Source of the DNA: Syntrophomonadaceae bacterium | GTDB lineage: Bacteria > Bacillota > PH28-bin88 | Assembly: GCA_018333865.1 (NCBI GenBank) | Contig: JAGXSE010000001.1 | Coordinates: 62,001-126,000 of the forward strand | Direction: 5' to 3' | Length of the DNA: 64,000 nucleotides | Part shown: piece by piece, positions 41,226 through 49,839 of the stretch | Layout of the letters: every line of letters begins with the position of its first letter | Position numbering within the stretch: position 1 is the first letter of the stretch | Position numbers and translations under genes: made by a program | The notes under the pieces: model-generated | Seen by the model: the letters and a program-made list of their open reading frames with translations, nothing else | Databases searched by the model: none | Told to the model about the DNA's origin: nothing

Positions 41226-41282
41226 AACTGGCTCTAAGCTTCAGAGGGGGTAACAATCCCCCTCTGAAGCTTAGAGCCAGTT
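41226..41282. repeat. Perfect 25-bp inverted repeat with 7-base loop
   Basis: Arms 41226-41250 and 41258-41282 are perfect reverse complements around TAACAAT; each arm includes GGCTCTAAGCTTCAGAGGGG or its complement. There is no T-run after it on the plus strand, so it is not a standard terminator. It sits between the converging LutB-like and lgt genes, in a 375-base gap that also carries GGGGACA/TGTCCCC-rich sequence (41125-41190) like REP-type elements. Confidence 0.9.
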
Positions 41283-41333
41283 GAACCAGAAAACATGATG
41301 GTTATTTTACTTGTTGTTGTAAGTTAAGATAGA

Positions 41334-41429
41334 ACAAAGCTATCCCTTCTTCCCTCGAAGTTGCCAGATGCGGATGACGATACAAAGCTATCTCTTCTTC
41401 CCTCGAAGCTGCCAGATGCGGATGACGAT
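41334..41429. repeat. 48-bp tandem duplication over the lgt 3' end
   Basis: Copy 1 (41334-41381) and copy 2 (41382-41429) differ by two bases, both C/T changes. Copy 2 encodes the last codons of lgt and its stop; copy 1 lies just beyond the stop codon. Confidence 0.93.
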
Positions 41430-42125
41430 TAAGGTAGTGATGACCATAATAAGGCTTGCCATCTGTCCTAAAGAGGCGGCTTGTGGGGTTGTCTCACGGA
41501 AAAACTCCACAATGAAGCGGTATACACTGTAATAGACGATAAATTCCAGAAACAGCTGGCCGTGAAACCTGGTATATTTGCGCCGCCAAAGCAGCACAGC
41601 AAAGATGAAAAGGCCGGCAAAAAAAGCGTAAAGCTGGGTTGGATGCCGGAGCGTACTGTCTAAGTATGCTGCTGGCAATGCCCAAACTACGCCCGAAGGT
41701 TGGCCGAAGCAGCAGCCGTTCAACAGACAACCGATACGTACGATTGAATAGCCAAGCACAAGATATGGGGCAACAAGATCAGCCACTTTGCCAACAGGCA
41801 GCATGTGCCGCCGGGCATACCATATACCGGCAAGCAAACCGCCAGCCAGGCCGCCGTGGAAGGAAAGTCCGCCACTGCGCACAGCAAACACTGCCAGTGG
41901 ATCCGCTGCAAAAGATGGCCACTCGATGATGACATAAAGCAACCGGGAGCCGATTATCGCTGCAACCATAATCCAAATCGACATCTCCAGCATTTTTTCT
42001 TCCGGCAAACCAGCTTTGCTCGCTTCCCGCACCAGGCAGAATACACCGACAGCGAATGCGATGGCCAATGTCACTGCATAGGAATAAACTGAAAAATCGC
42101 CAATACTAAACAAAATAGGATACAT
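41388..42125 (-). CDS. lgt: Prolipoprotein diacylglyceryl transferase
   Basis: A 245-residue, seven-helix membrane enzyme. The family motifs are present: GGLSFHGGLAGGLLAG (with the essential His), YSIVRIGCLLNGCCFGQPSG (the Lgt signature, with Arg and Asn), and RHPTQLYAFFAGL. It transfers diacylglycerol to the Cys of lipoprotein signal peptides. ATG 42125 is used, with AAAGGGG upstream; the frame extends farther but not with family sequence. The 3' end lies in a 48-bp duplication. Confidence 0.95.
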   Translation of the reverse strand: MYPILFSIGDFSVYSYAVTLAIAFAVGVFCLVREASKAGLPEEKMLEMSIWIMVAAIIGSRLLYVIIEWPSFAADPLAVFAVRSGGLSFHGGLAGGLLAGIWYARRHMLPVGKVADLVAPYLVLGYSIVRIGCLLNGCCFGQPSGVVWALPAAYLDSTLRHPTQLYAFFAGLFIFAVLLWRRKYTRFHGQLFLEFIVYYSVYRFIVEFFRETTPQAASLGQMASLIMVITTLIVIRIWQLRGKKR

Positions 42126-42606
42126 ACAAAGACCCCTTTCTCCCTGGCATTCTAAAATAGGCGGATGTAGAGAGGACTGATTTTTTGCCGCCTCAATATC
42201 GTAACACAGTGAGACATGTAACGCAATTGATGGCAAAGATGTTGTGACGTGCAGATTTGGTGCAACTGTGGCTGGCTCTATTCCCAATTTATCCCTGAAC
42301 TAAGCGGATATTCCCAGCGCTTCCTGGGTAGAATCGTTTTGGCCGAAAACAAAAAAATATGATCTTTAGCCAAACGCCTGCTGCTCTAATAGTTTTTTAT
42401 CATAGGAGCAGCGATGCCAGTTCGGCCTGATAAATTTGAGCTGGCCATTTTCAACAATTTCTGTTTCAATGAGCAATAAATTAGTTGTAATAGCCGAATA
42501 ATTAGTTAAAATTGAATTAAATGCAAAAAGCTTTCCCCCCACAAAAAGCCAGGATCCAGTCGAAATTGTGCAGATCGAAATTTTTTATGAATTGAGGGTT
42601 GACATA
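42126..42606. other. Long intergenic region between lgt and the dehydratase-activase
   Basis: No gene is seen in these 480 bases, which divide two divergent genes. A GCTGCTC/GAGCAGC inverted repeat (42380-42386, 42416-42422) with a T6 loop and a short CCCAG/CTGGG hairpin near 42315 are present. No convincing -10/-35 pair was picked out for either gene. Confidence 0.4.
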
Positions 42607-45600
42607 GTGACAGAGCTATTAAGAAAACAAGTTGCGGGTATTTGCATCGGTGCCTCAAATATCAAGATTATTGCAGGGGAAGTATCGGAGGGAGTTTTTG
42701 AATCTAAGCTGAAAATTGTCAAACCCCATGATGGAAATGCGAGAAAGGTATTGTATGACCTCCTTCGCGACCATGTTGCCCCAAACACCCTGGTGGCTGT
42801 AACAGGACGCAAGCTAAAGGATCAGTTGGAACTGCCCCAGATTTCAGAACCGGAAGCTACGGAAATCGCCTTGCAGCAAATTCTTGCCGGTTTGCCAGAG
42901 AAAGTTGAGGCTGCAGCCAGTGTTGGCGGCGAAAACTTTATGGTTTATGAGCTCGATCAAAGTGGCCGGATTGTTTCCGTCCATACCGGTAATAAGTGTG
43001 CCTCTGGGACAGGGGAGTTTTTCCTGCAGCAGATTCGCCGGATGAATTTGGAACCGGATGAGGCACAAGATCTGGCTTTGCTAGATGCTCCATACAAGGT
43101 ATCTAGCCGCTGCTCCGTTTTTACGAAAAGCGATTGCACCCACGCTATGAATAAAGGAATTCCTAAGGGACGGGTAGTGGCCGGCCTCGGCCGGATGATG
43201 GCTACTAAAGTTGCTGAGCTGTTAAAAAAAGCCGGGGTGCATAATGTCTTGTTAATTGGGGGTGTTGCTAAAAACAAGACGATGATGGCATATCTAGAAA
43301 AAGAAGGCTTTCGGGTGATATCCTCTGAATTTGCCGACACTTTTGAAGCACTTGGAGCAGCAATCTGGGCGGCACAAAACGGCCGTCCCTGGTCAGGAGG
43401 AGAGTTAAGCAAAGATAATGCATCTTCTTTTGTATTTTACTCCCCTTTAATGTCTTTTGAGCAGAAAGTTGCTTTCCTGAAAGATCCCTGGCAGCAGGCA
43501 ACGCCTGCCGATGAATACATTGTTGGCCTGGATGCCGGTTCAACCACTACCAAAGCTGTGTTGATGCGCACTAGAGACCAGGCCATCGTTGCCGGCGCAT
43601 ATTTGCGCACTAATGGTGATCCTGTTGCAGCTTCCCGGCAGTGTTACCGTTCTCTTGCGGGACAAGTACCGCCAGGATTAAAAATTATCGGGCTTGGTGT
43701 GACCGGATCCGGGCGGCAAATCGTTGGATTGCATGGCCTGACAACAGGCATTATCAATGAAATCATTGCTCATACCACTGCCGCCGTATACCTTGACCCC
43801 GAGGTTGACACGATCATTGAGATCGGCGGCCAGGACGCCAAGTACACCTATATTATTAACCGTGTGCCAGTAGATTACGCCATGAATGAAGCCTGCTCGG
43901 CCGGCACCGGCTCATTTTTGGAAGAAGCAGCCAGGGAAACCTTAAATATTCCCACTGAGGATATCGCTGCTTTTGCCCTTAAAGCAAATAAACCGCCTAA
44001 TTTTAATGACCAGTGTGCCGCTTTTATCAGCAGTGATATCAAGACAGCAATCCACGAGGGTATCGGGAGTGAAGATATTGCAGCCGGCTTAGTTTATGCT
44101 GTCTGCTTAAACTATATCAATCGGGTGAAAGGCAGCAGAAAGGTAGGACGTAAAATATTTATGCAGGGTGGCGTCTGCTATAACAAGGCAGTGCCGCTGG
44201 CTATGGCTGCCCTTACCGGAAGGGAGATTGTCGTTCCTCCGGATCCGGGTTTAATGGGTGCTTTCGGCGTAGCTTTGCAAGTATGGGAGAAGTTAAAAGC
44301 AGGCCATTTGCCCGAGGGCAATTTTGACCTGCAGGAGCTGGCAGCCAGGGAAGTAGCCTATGGCCAGCCATTTGTCTGTGCCGGGGGGACTGAAGCTTGT
44401 GATCGCAAGTGCACCATTGCCCGTATCAAGCTGAACGGCAAGACATATCCCTTTGGTGGCGCATGCAATAAATACTATAATGAGCGTTTGCAGGTCAAAC
44501 ATGACACTGCCGCCTTTGACCTGGTTGCGGAGCGCCAGCGACTGCTTTTTGATCGTCCTCTCGTGCCTGAGGCGCCAAACGGTAAAAAAGTAGGCATCAG
44601 TTTATCTTTAATGACAAACAGTCTGTATCCTTTTTACCATGCTTTTTTAACTAAGCTTGGCTTTAGCATTGTTTTGCCCGAATCCTCCATTGAGGAAGGC
44701 GTTGAACGCCGCTGCGCCCCATTTTGCTACCCTGTAGAGCTGTCTCATGGTTTTATGGCTGACCTGATTGCCAAAAAGCCGGATTATATCCTGCTCCCTC
44801 ATGTCCGCGCAACACCGCTGATTAATGGCTGCCCGCCCAGCACCACTTGCCCCCTGGTTCAGGGAGAGCCTTATGTATTAAGAAGAACTTTTCGAGATGA
44901 TTTAGGGGGCATCGAAGTCCTGGTTCCCGTGCTGGACATGCCTGATAGCTATACCGACAGTGAAAAGGAGATGTTGTTACTCGGTGCCAGGCTCGGTGTC
45001 GGCAAATCAGCGGCTAAAACAGCTTTTCTAGCCGCAATTGAAGCACAAAAAGATTTTATTGCCCGGATCAAAATTACTGGCAAAAAGGCATTAGAGCGGG
45101 CAGAAGCATCGTCTTTGCCAACGGTAATACTCTTTGGCCGCTCCTACAATGCATTTGCCGGATTTGCCCATATGGGTATTCCCCATAAATTTGCTTCCCG
45201 TGGCATCATGATTATCCCCTATGATATGCTTGACTCTGATCAGGACGAGCCTATAGCCACAATGCATTGGGCTGCCGGAATGGGGATTTTAAAAGCGGCC
45301 AGAATAGTAAAGCAAAAGTCAAATCTCTTCGGCTGCTTTATCACAAATTTCAGTTGCGGACCAGATTCTTTTATCATCAACTATTTTAGAGAGATTATGG
45401 GGGAAAAACCTTCTCTCACGCTGGAGCTCGATTCTCATACTGCTGATGTGGGGCTTGATACTCGCATCGAGGCTTTCCTGGACATCATCAAGGGCTATGA
45501 TGCGAATAAAACCGCCTTGGGAACTGAAGCCCCTTTCTTTCAAGCGGCCGACGTCTTTAAGCAGGGCCAGGAATTGATGGTGCGGACTTCTGGCGGTGAG

Positions 45601-46878
45601 AACATCCCGCTTACCGATAAGCGCGTTAAACTGATCATTCCTTCGATGGGCGATTATTCTACCCGCAGCCTGGCAGCTGTTTTCCGTTATCACGGGATCA
45701 AAGCCGCCGCGCTGCCACCGGCTGGTGAAGCCGATTTGCATAGAGGCAAAGAATATTCCACTTGTAAGGAATGCCTGCCGTTAATTCAAACCATGGGTTC
45801 CCTGTTCAACTATCTCGATCAACGAGAGCCGGGAGAGGTAACCATCTATTTTATGCCGACGACTGGGGGTTCTTGTCGTTTCGCCCAATACAGCGTATTG
45901 ACAAAACAGCTGATTAATAAGTTTCGACTTCCTGATCTGGCAGTTTTATCCCTTTCTTCTTCAAATAGCTATGGCGGGATGGGAACCAGTTTTACAAAAC
46001 GCGCTACGTGGGCGATGATGATCAGTGATGTCATGGAAGAAATCCGGATTGCTATCCTTGCCCTGGCGACTAATCGCGCGAAAGCAATACTAACATACCA
46101 AGAAGTTGAAGAGATGCTTTTAACCGCAATAGCTGGAGTAAGCTGGCAGGAGTTGCAACAGGCTTTAATAAAAGCCGCTAAGCTGCTGGCCGGAATTCCC
46201 TTGCACACGCCTTTGGATCTGGCGCCTAAAGTCGCTCTTATTGGTGAAATATACCTGCGCCGGGATGGTTTTTCACAGCGTTATCTGGCCGAACAACTGG
46301 CGGCAAAAGGCATTGTTTCCCTGATTGCCCCTGTAATGGAATGGGTATTTTACACCAACTACCTGGCGGCACGAGGCCTGCGCGGCAGGCATTCCTTGCC
46401 TGAGCGCTTAAAATACCGGCTTAAGGGCGTTTTGATGCGAAATTACGAGCGAAAAATTAAAAGTATATTTGCAACATCTGGCCTATATGATTATCATCTA
46501 ATCGATATTGAATATCTTATAAACAGTGTATCCAGGTTTATCGACCCGCGACTGACAGGAGAAGCCATCCTTACCTTGGCCTGTGCCCTTACGGAAATCA
46601 TTGACCGGGTTGATGGCGTAATCTCCATTGGACCTTTTGGCTGCATGCCTTCGCGCATTGCTGAAGCGGTTATAAAACAGACCATCGATACTGAAAAGCC
46701 GGATATCTGTGCCGACCGGGAGCTTGTCAATAAAATAATGCAGGAGCATCCTCGCTTGCCTTTCCTGAGCATTGAAAGTGACGGGAGTCCCTTTCCGCCG
46801 GTGATTGAAGCCAGCCTGGAAAGCTTTATCATGCAAACAAAAAGAATACACCGGACCCGCTTGAAATGCTCCCAGTGA
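42607..46878 (+). CDS. Acyl-CoA dehydratase activase fused to dehydratase-like domains (BcrAD/BadFG, DUF2229, HgdB-like)
   Basis: A 1423-residue protein. Residues about 10-260 and 305-560 are two ASKHA-fold activase domains; the second opens YIVGLDAGSTTTKAVLMR, and each has the cluster Cys motif region (KCASGTGEFFLQQIRRM with SSRCSVFTKSD; EACSAGTGSFLEEAARET with NDQCAAFISSD). A DUF2229 domain (GISLSLMTNSLYPFYHAF) and an HgdB-like dehydratase part follow. Such activases use ATP to drive an electron into a 2-hydroxyacyl-CoA dehydratase. GTG 42607 has GAGGG upstream; GTG 42568 is an alternative. Large single-chain members of unknown substrate are known in Clostridia. No separate HgdAB genes are near. 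Confidence 0.9.
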   Translation: MTELLRKQVAGICIGASNIKIIAGEVSEGVFESKLKIVKPHDGNARKVLYDLLRDHVAPNTLVAVTGRKLKDQLELPQISEPEATEIALQQILAGLPEKVEAAASVGGENFMVYELDQSGRIVSVHTGNKCASGTGEFFLQQIRRMNLEPDEAQDLALLDAPYKVSSRCSVFTKSDCTHAMNKGIPKGRVVAGLGRMMATKVAELLKKAGVHNVLLIGGVAKNKTMMAYLEKEGFRVISSEFADTFEALGAAIWAAQNGRPWSGGELSKDNASSFVFYSPLMSFEQKVAFLKDPWQQATPADEYIVGLDAGSTTTKAVLMRTRDQAIVAGAYLRTNGDPVAASRQCYRSLAGQVPPGLKIIGLGVTGSGRQIVGLHGLTTGIINEIIAHTTAAVYLDPEVDTIIEIGGQDAKYTYIINRVPVDYAMNEACSAGTGSFLEEAARETLNIPTEDIAAFALKANKPPNFNDQCAAFISSDIKTAIHEGIGSEDIAAGLVYAVCLNYINRVKGSRKVGRKIFMQGGVCYNKAVPLAMAALTGREIVVPPDPGLMGAFGVALQVWEKLKAGHLPEGNFDLQELAAREVAYGQPFVCAGGTEACDRKCTIARIKLNGKTYPFGGACNKYYNERLQVKHDTAAFDLVAERQRLLFDRPLVPEAPNGKKVGISLSLMTNSLYPFYHAFLTKLGFSIVLPESSIEEGVERRCAPFCYPVELSHGFMADLIAKKPDYILLPHVRATPLINGCPPSTTCPLVQGEPYVLRRTFRDDLGGIEVLVPVLDMPDSYTDSEKEMLLLGARLGVGKSAAKTAFLAAIEAQKDFIARIKITGKKALERAEASSLPTVILFGRSYNAFAGFAHMGIPHKFASRGIMIIPYDMLDSDQDEPIATMHWAAGMGILKAARIVKQKSNLFGCFITNFSCGPDSFIINYFREIMGEKPSLTLELDSHTADVGLDTRIEAFLDIIKGYDANKTALGTEAPFFQAADVFKQGQELMVRTSGGENIPLTDKRVKLIIPSMGDYSTRSLAAVFRYHGIKAAALPPAGEADLHRGKEYSTCKECLPLIQTMGSLFNYLDQREPGEVTIYFMPTTGGSCRFAQYSVLTKQLINKFRLPDLAVLSLSSSNSYGGMGTSFTKRATWAMMISDVMEEIRIAILALATNRAKAILTYQEVEEMLLTAIAGVSWQELQQALIKAAKLLAGIPLHTPLDLAPKVALIGEIYLRRDGFSQRYLAEQLAAKGIVSLIAPVMEWVFYTNYLAARGLRGRHSLPERLKYRLKGVLMRNYERKIKSIFATSGLYDYHLIDIEYLINSVSRFIDPRLTGEAILTLACALTEIIDRVDGVISIGPFGCMPSRIAEAVIKQTIDTEKPDICADRELVNKIMQEHPRLPFLSIESDGSPFPPVIEASLESFIMQTKRIHRTRLKCSQ

Positions 46879-46902
46879 GTTTTAAATAACTTTTTAAAAG
46901 CA

Positions 46903-46929
46903 AGAAACCACCTAATAAAGGTGGTTTCT
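46903..46929 (+). terminator. Terminator after the dehydratase-activase gene
   Basis: AGAAACCACC (46903-46912) and GGTGGTTTCT (46920-46929) pair perfectly around TAATAAA; the stem ends in T-rich bases. Confidence 0.7.
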
Positions 46930-47386
46930 ATGCTAAAAGAGCTCATAATGACCTTCGCTACAGCTACCACGCATCCTTGCATAGCTAACCGCAAACTTTC
47001 GTCTGCAATAAACCATTACAGAACACATGATAACCTTTGCTCGACTATTATGAGTACCTTAGAAGCCTGCAACAATCTCTCGACTACTGCAAACCCCCAG
47101 TCGGGAAAAGACCTGCGGCACCCATAATAATCTTAGCTCGACCATGATACATCCCTTTTGACCCGGTAACAATCCTGATCAGACTGCTACCGAGCCTTAC
47201 AGGACATATCATGATCTGCCCGCCGGCTATCGCCTAGCCAATCGACCAGACGATAACCTTTGGCCGACCACTGCAAAGCCCTTATCAGACCTTGCAGCAG
47301 TCTGGGCTCGGCCATTACGAACCCTGCGCTAATATTGTGTTCCGATCCTGCAACGAATATACCGGGGAAATTATATTTTTTTCGAT
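46930..47386. repeat. Degenerate ~43-nt repeat array in a convergent intergenic region
   Basis: About nine imperfect units can be followed, starting near 46945, 46986, 47030, 47082, 47126, 47168, 47209, 47252 and 47300 (spacings 41-52). A shared core is roughly ATAACCTTTGCTCGACYACT. Units at 47030 and 47252 match best (ATAACCTTT then C(T/C)CGACCA/T). No gene is evident in the array. Both neighbouring genes point into it. Confidence 0.55.
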
Positions 47387-47869
47387 TCAGTCTTCATTTT
47401 GTTTCTCCTCTTTATCCTCAATATCAATTGGCAGTACACCGATAAGGTTTAATATTTTAGATAAGCGCAAGGCAGTGAGGATGAAAAATACCGTCACCGC
47501 GGCAAGAAAAAAGTGTCCCAGTCCAATCGCAATGCCAAGACCAGCAACTGCCCAGATATTTGCTGCTGTTGTAAGCCCGTGGATTCCCCGGCCTTCCTTC
47601 CAGATAATACCTGCTCCCAGAAATCCAATCCCGGTAATAATTCCCACAATCAACCTGGCCGGGTCCATCGCCCTGACCTGTGCAAATTCGGCAAAACCGT
47701 AAGCTGAGATCATGGAAACAGTGGTGCAGGAAATACATACCAGGGCATGAGTTCGTATGCCGGCTGGTTTTCTGTTTTTGGTCCGCTCATAACCAAGAAT
47801 AGCCCCAATTAGCAAGGCTACCGATAAACGGATGATCATTTCTTTTTGGGTTAAGTCCATAACAATCAT
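47387..47869 (-). CDS. MgtC/SapB family membrane protein
   Basis: A 160-residue membrane protein: LSVALLIGAILGYERTKNRK and AGIRTHALVCISCTTVSMIS carry the MgtC signature, and IVGIITGIGFLGAGIIWKEG and GLTTAANIWAVAGLGIAIG are the other two helices typical of the family. MgtC proteins help survival in low magnesium and modulate ATP synthase or virulence in pathogens; the role here is unknown. The start is uncertain (ATG 47869 or 47860); the frame reaches further upstream, but that would overlap the promoter zone of the divergent sigma factor. Confidence 0.88.
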   Translation of the reverse strand: MIVMDLTQKEMIIRLSVALLIGAILGYERTKNRKPAGIRTHALVCISCTTVSMISAYGFAEFAQVRAMDPARLIVGIITGIGFLGAGIIWKEGRGIHGLTTAANIWAVAGLGIAIGLGHFFLAAVTVFFILTALRLSKILNLIGVLPIDIEDKEEKQNED

Positions 47870-48005
47870 CACCAAAAGTAGTATAGGCCCTATTGCAGGG
47901 CCTAAATAGTTTGTGCATCTTTCCGCAAAAAAATCGCTTAATAGAGGAATCGAGGCTATAGCACAGAAATATTTCAATAGTATTATTTTAATCGAGGTGA
48001 AGGCG

Positions 48006-48623
48006 GTGGCGACGGAAAGCGAGCTCATCAAGCAGGCGAAGCAAGGCGACCTCCAGGCTTTTGAGTGCTTAGTCCTTCAGCACCAGCGCCAGGCATATTC
48101 TATAGCATACCGTTTTATGGGGAACCATGAAGATGCCAGTGATCTGGCGCAGGAAGCCTTTGTAAGGGCTTTTCAGTCGATCAGCAAGTTCCGTGAGGAA
48201 ACTTCATTTAAAACATGGATTCATCATATTGTGGCCAATGTTTGCCGGGATGAATTGCGTCGCCGGAACAGACACCCGGTTTCTTCTTTGGATGAACCAG
48301 TTTTGATGGAGGATAATGAGGTTTATAGACAAACTGCCGATTGGTCAATGGCGCCGGACCGGCTGTATGAACAAAAAGAAATCCAGCTCTATCTCCATAA
48401 GTTGATTAACAGCCTGACGCCGGAATTCAAGATGGTTGTTGTTATGCGGGAGTTGCAGGGTTTTAGCTATGAGGAAATTGCTGCCATAATTGGGTGCTCT
48501 CTTGGAACTGTAAAGTCGCGTCTAAGCAGAGCCAGACAAGTCCTCCGGGATCGAATTGCCGCTGATCGGGAACTTTTATTGACCGAGGCGCGTCTATTAA
48601 GCAGAAAGGGGGAAACACCATGA
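48006..48623 (+). CDS. ECF RNA polymerase sigma factor (SigW-like)
   Basis: A 205-residue ECF sigma factor. Region 2 is DLAQEAFVRAFQSISKFRE followed by FKTWIHHIVANVCRDELRR, and region 4 is MVVVMRELQGFSYEEIAAII and GTVKSRLSRARQVLR. A linker (about 100-130) holds acidic residues. GTG 48006 has GAGGTGA five bases upstream; the earlier frame is noncoding. It overlaps the anti-sigma gene by four bases, so the pair is coupled. Confidence 0.93.
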   Translation: MATESELIKQAKQGDLQAFECLVLQHQRQAYSIAYRFMGNHEDASDLAQEAFVRAFQSISKFREETSFKTWIHHIVANVCRDELRRRNRHPVSSLDEPVLMEDNEVYRQTADWSMAPDRLYEQKEIQLYLHKLINSLTPEFKMVVVMRELQGFSYEEIAAIIGCSLGTVKSRLSRARQVLRDRIAADRELLLTEARLLSRKGETP

Positions 48624-49744
48624 CTTGCAGCGAAGTTAAAGATCTTCTTTCGCCTTACTTGGATGGGGAATTAGATAGTGTTTCCCGGCAAGCGGTGTTC
48701 CGCCACTTGTCTTTGTGCGCGCATTGTCATAATGAACTTGCAGAAATGAAGCAATTAGTTAAACTGTTGGCTTGCCTGGAAGAAATTGATCCGCCGGAGG
48801 ATTTTTCCGCTAAGCTAAGCTGTCGTCTTTCAGAAAGTGTTGCTACCAGGCAAAAAATCCTGGGACGTAATAGATTTAGCTTTCACTCCTGGTTACCATT
48901 TGGCGCTGCTGCCGCCATTATTATGGCCTTAGCTTTTTCTTTAAATCTTTGGCCGGTAGAACAGCGGACTGCTGACGTGCCTATGGTAGCCGTTTCCCCG
49001 CAGCTTGTTCCTGATGAAAAACCTCTTGCCCCATTACCGGCAGAAAACATGGTATCATTAAAAACCTCGGCAGAGGGGTCTGATTTAGCGGGTCAGCAGG
49101 TAAAGGCACCTGCGGAGATGTTTATAGCTCCCGCTCCGTCTTCCGCTCCGCCTGTGGCACCACGGGACCAGACCTTACAGAAAATTTCACCCATGCAAAT
49201 AAGGAGCGTACCTTCCTTGGAAATAGTTAGTTCTGGCGCTGAACCGGCTGCCAGGAACGGTAGATCTGCCGGAGAAAAAGACGCAGCGGCGGAGATTTTT
49301 GAGAGTCCTTTAGTGGAGAAATGGATTGTCTCTTTAGCAGACATTGGAGAAGGGTATCTTCGGCTAACAAGCTTTTCTAAGAGCATTAATTGGAATATCG
49401 CAGCTCTGGCGGAAAGCTCAGGAACGATTGTGCTTTCTGCGGAAGGCCAAATGGAGGGACTGGACAGTCTTTTATCTTTCGTTAAAGAACTTGGAAAATT
49501 GGAACACAGAGAAAATTTATTGCCCCAGTTGCTGCAGGAACAAAAAAACACAATTCGCCGGGTTAATGAGGAGATTAATATGCTATTAGATCTTAAATCT
49601 CAGGCAGATAACCAGGGCAAAGCGGAAATCGAGGCTCAAATTAGCCAGAAACGCAATGAGCTGGCGGCATTAATGAGGAGAGATCTGTCGATGCAAATGA
49701 AAACATCCCTTGTCAGGGTGGAGGTCCATTTTATTGCCAGATAA
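48620..49744 (+). CDS. Anti-sigma factor with N-terminal zinc finger and DUF4349-like C-terminus
   Basis: A 374-residue membrane protein. The N-terminal zf-HC2 domain (about 1-50) has the zinc ligands HLSLCAHCH, as in RsiW/RsrA. A transmembrane helix follows near residues 94-113 (FGAAAAIIMALAFSLNLW). The extracellular part is Pro/Ala rich and then shows a DUF4349-like coiled region (RENLLPQLLQEQKNTIRRVN). It should hold the ECF sigma factor until an envelope signal arrives. GGGGGA lies upstream of ATG 48620. Confidence 0.88.
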   Translation: MTCSEVKDLLSPYLDGELDSVSRQAVFRHLSLCAHCHNELAEMKQLVKLLACLEEIDPPEDFSAKLSCRLSESVATRQKILGRNRFSFHSWLPFGAAAAIIMALAFSLNLWPVEQRTADVPMVAVSPQLVPDEKPLAPLPAENMVSLKTSAEGSDLAGQQVKAPAEMFIAPAPSSAPPVAPRDQTLQKISPMQIRSVPSLEIVSSGAEPAARNGRSAGEKDAAAEIFESPLVEKWIVSLADIGEGYLRLTSFSKSINWNIAALAESSGTIVLSAEGQMEGLDSLLSFVKELGKLEHRENLLPQLLQEQKNTIRRVNEEINMLLDLKSQADNQGKAEIEAQISQKRNELAALMRRDLSMQMKTSLVRVEVHFIAR

Positions 49745-49770
49745 CTCCAGTACATTCTCCTTATTATTAT

Positions 49771-49810
49771 CGGTATGCAGGAAGTTTGCGCCTGCATACC
49801 GAATTTTGTT
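49771..49810 (+). terminator. Terminator after the sigma/anti-sigma operon
   Basis: CGGTATGCAGG (49771-49781) pairs perfectly with CCTGCATACCG (49791-49801), followed by a T-rich tail. Confidence 0.85.
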
Positions 49811-49839
49811 TGTTATGGCAGGATAGCCAAAGGGGGTAA

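Noticed and set aside
42258-42275. Possible sigma-54 promoter before the activase-dehydratase gene
   Set aside because: The GG-N10-GC spacing is met, but the -12 side reads TGGC rather than TTGC and it lies over 300 bases from the start.
46494-47127. Open frames (166 codons minus, 68 codons plus) at the end of the dehydratase gene and in the repeat array
   Set aside because: The first is mostly antisense to coding sequence; the second lies in degenerate repeats with no ribosome binding site.
46945-47320. CRISPR array
   Set aside because: Units are only loosely similar, spacing varies from 41 to 52 bases, and no cas gene is near; true CRISPR repeats are almost identical.
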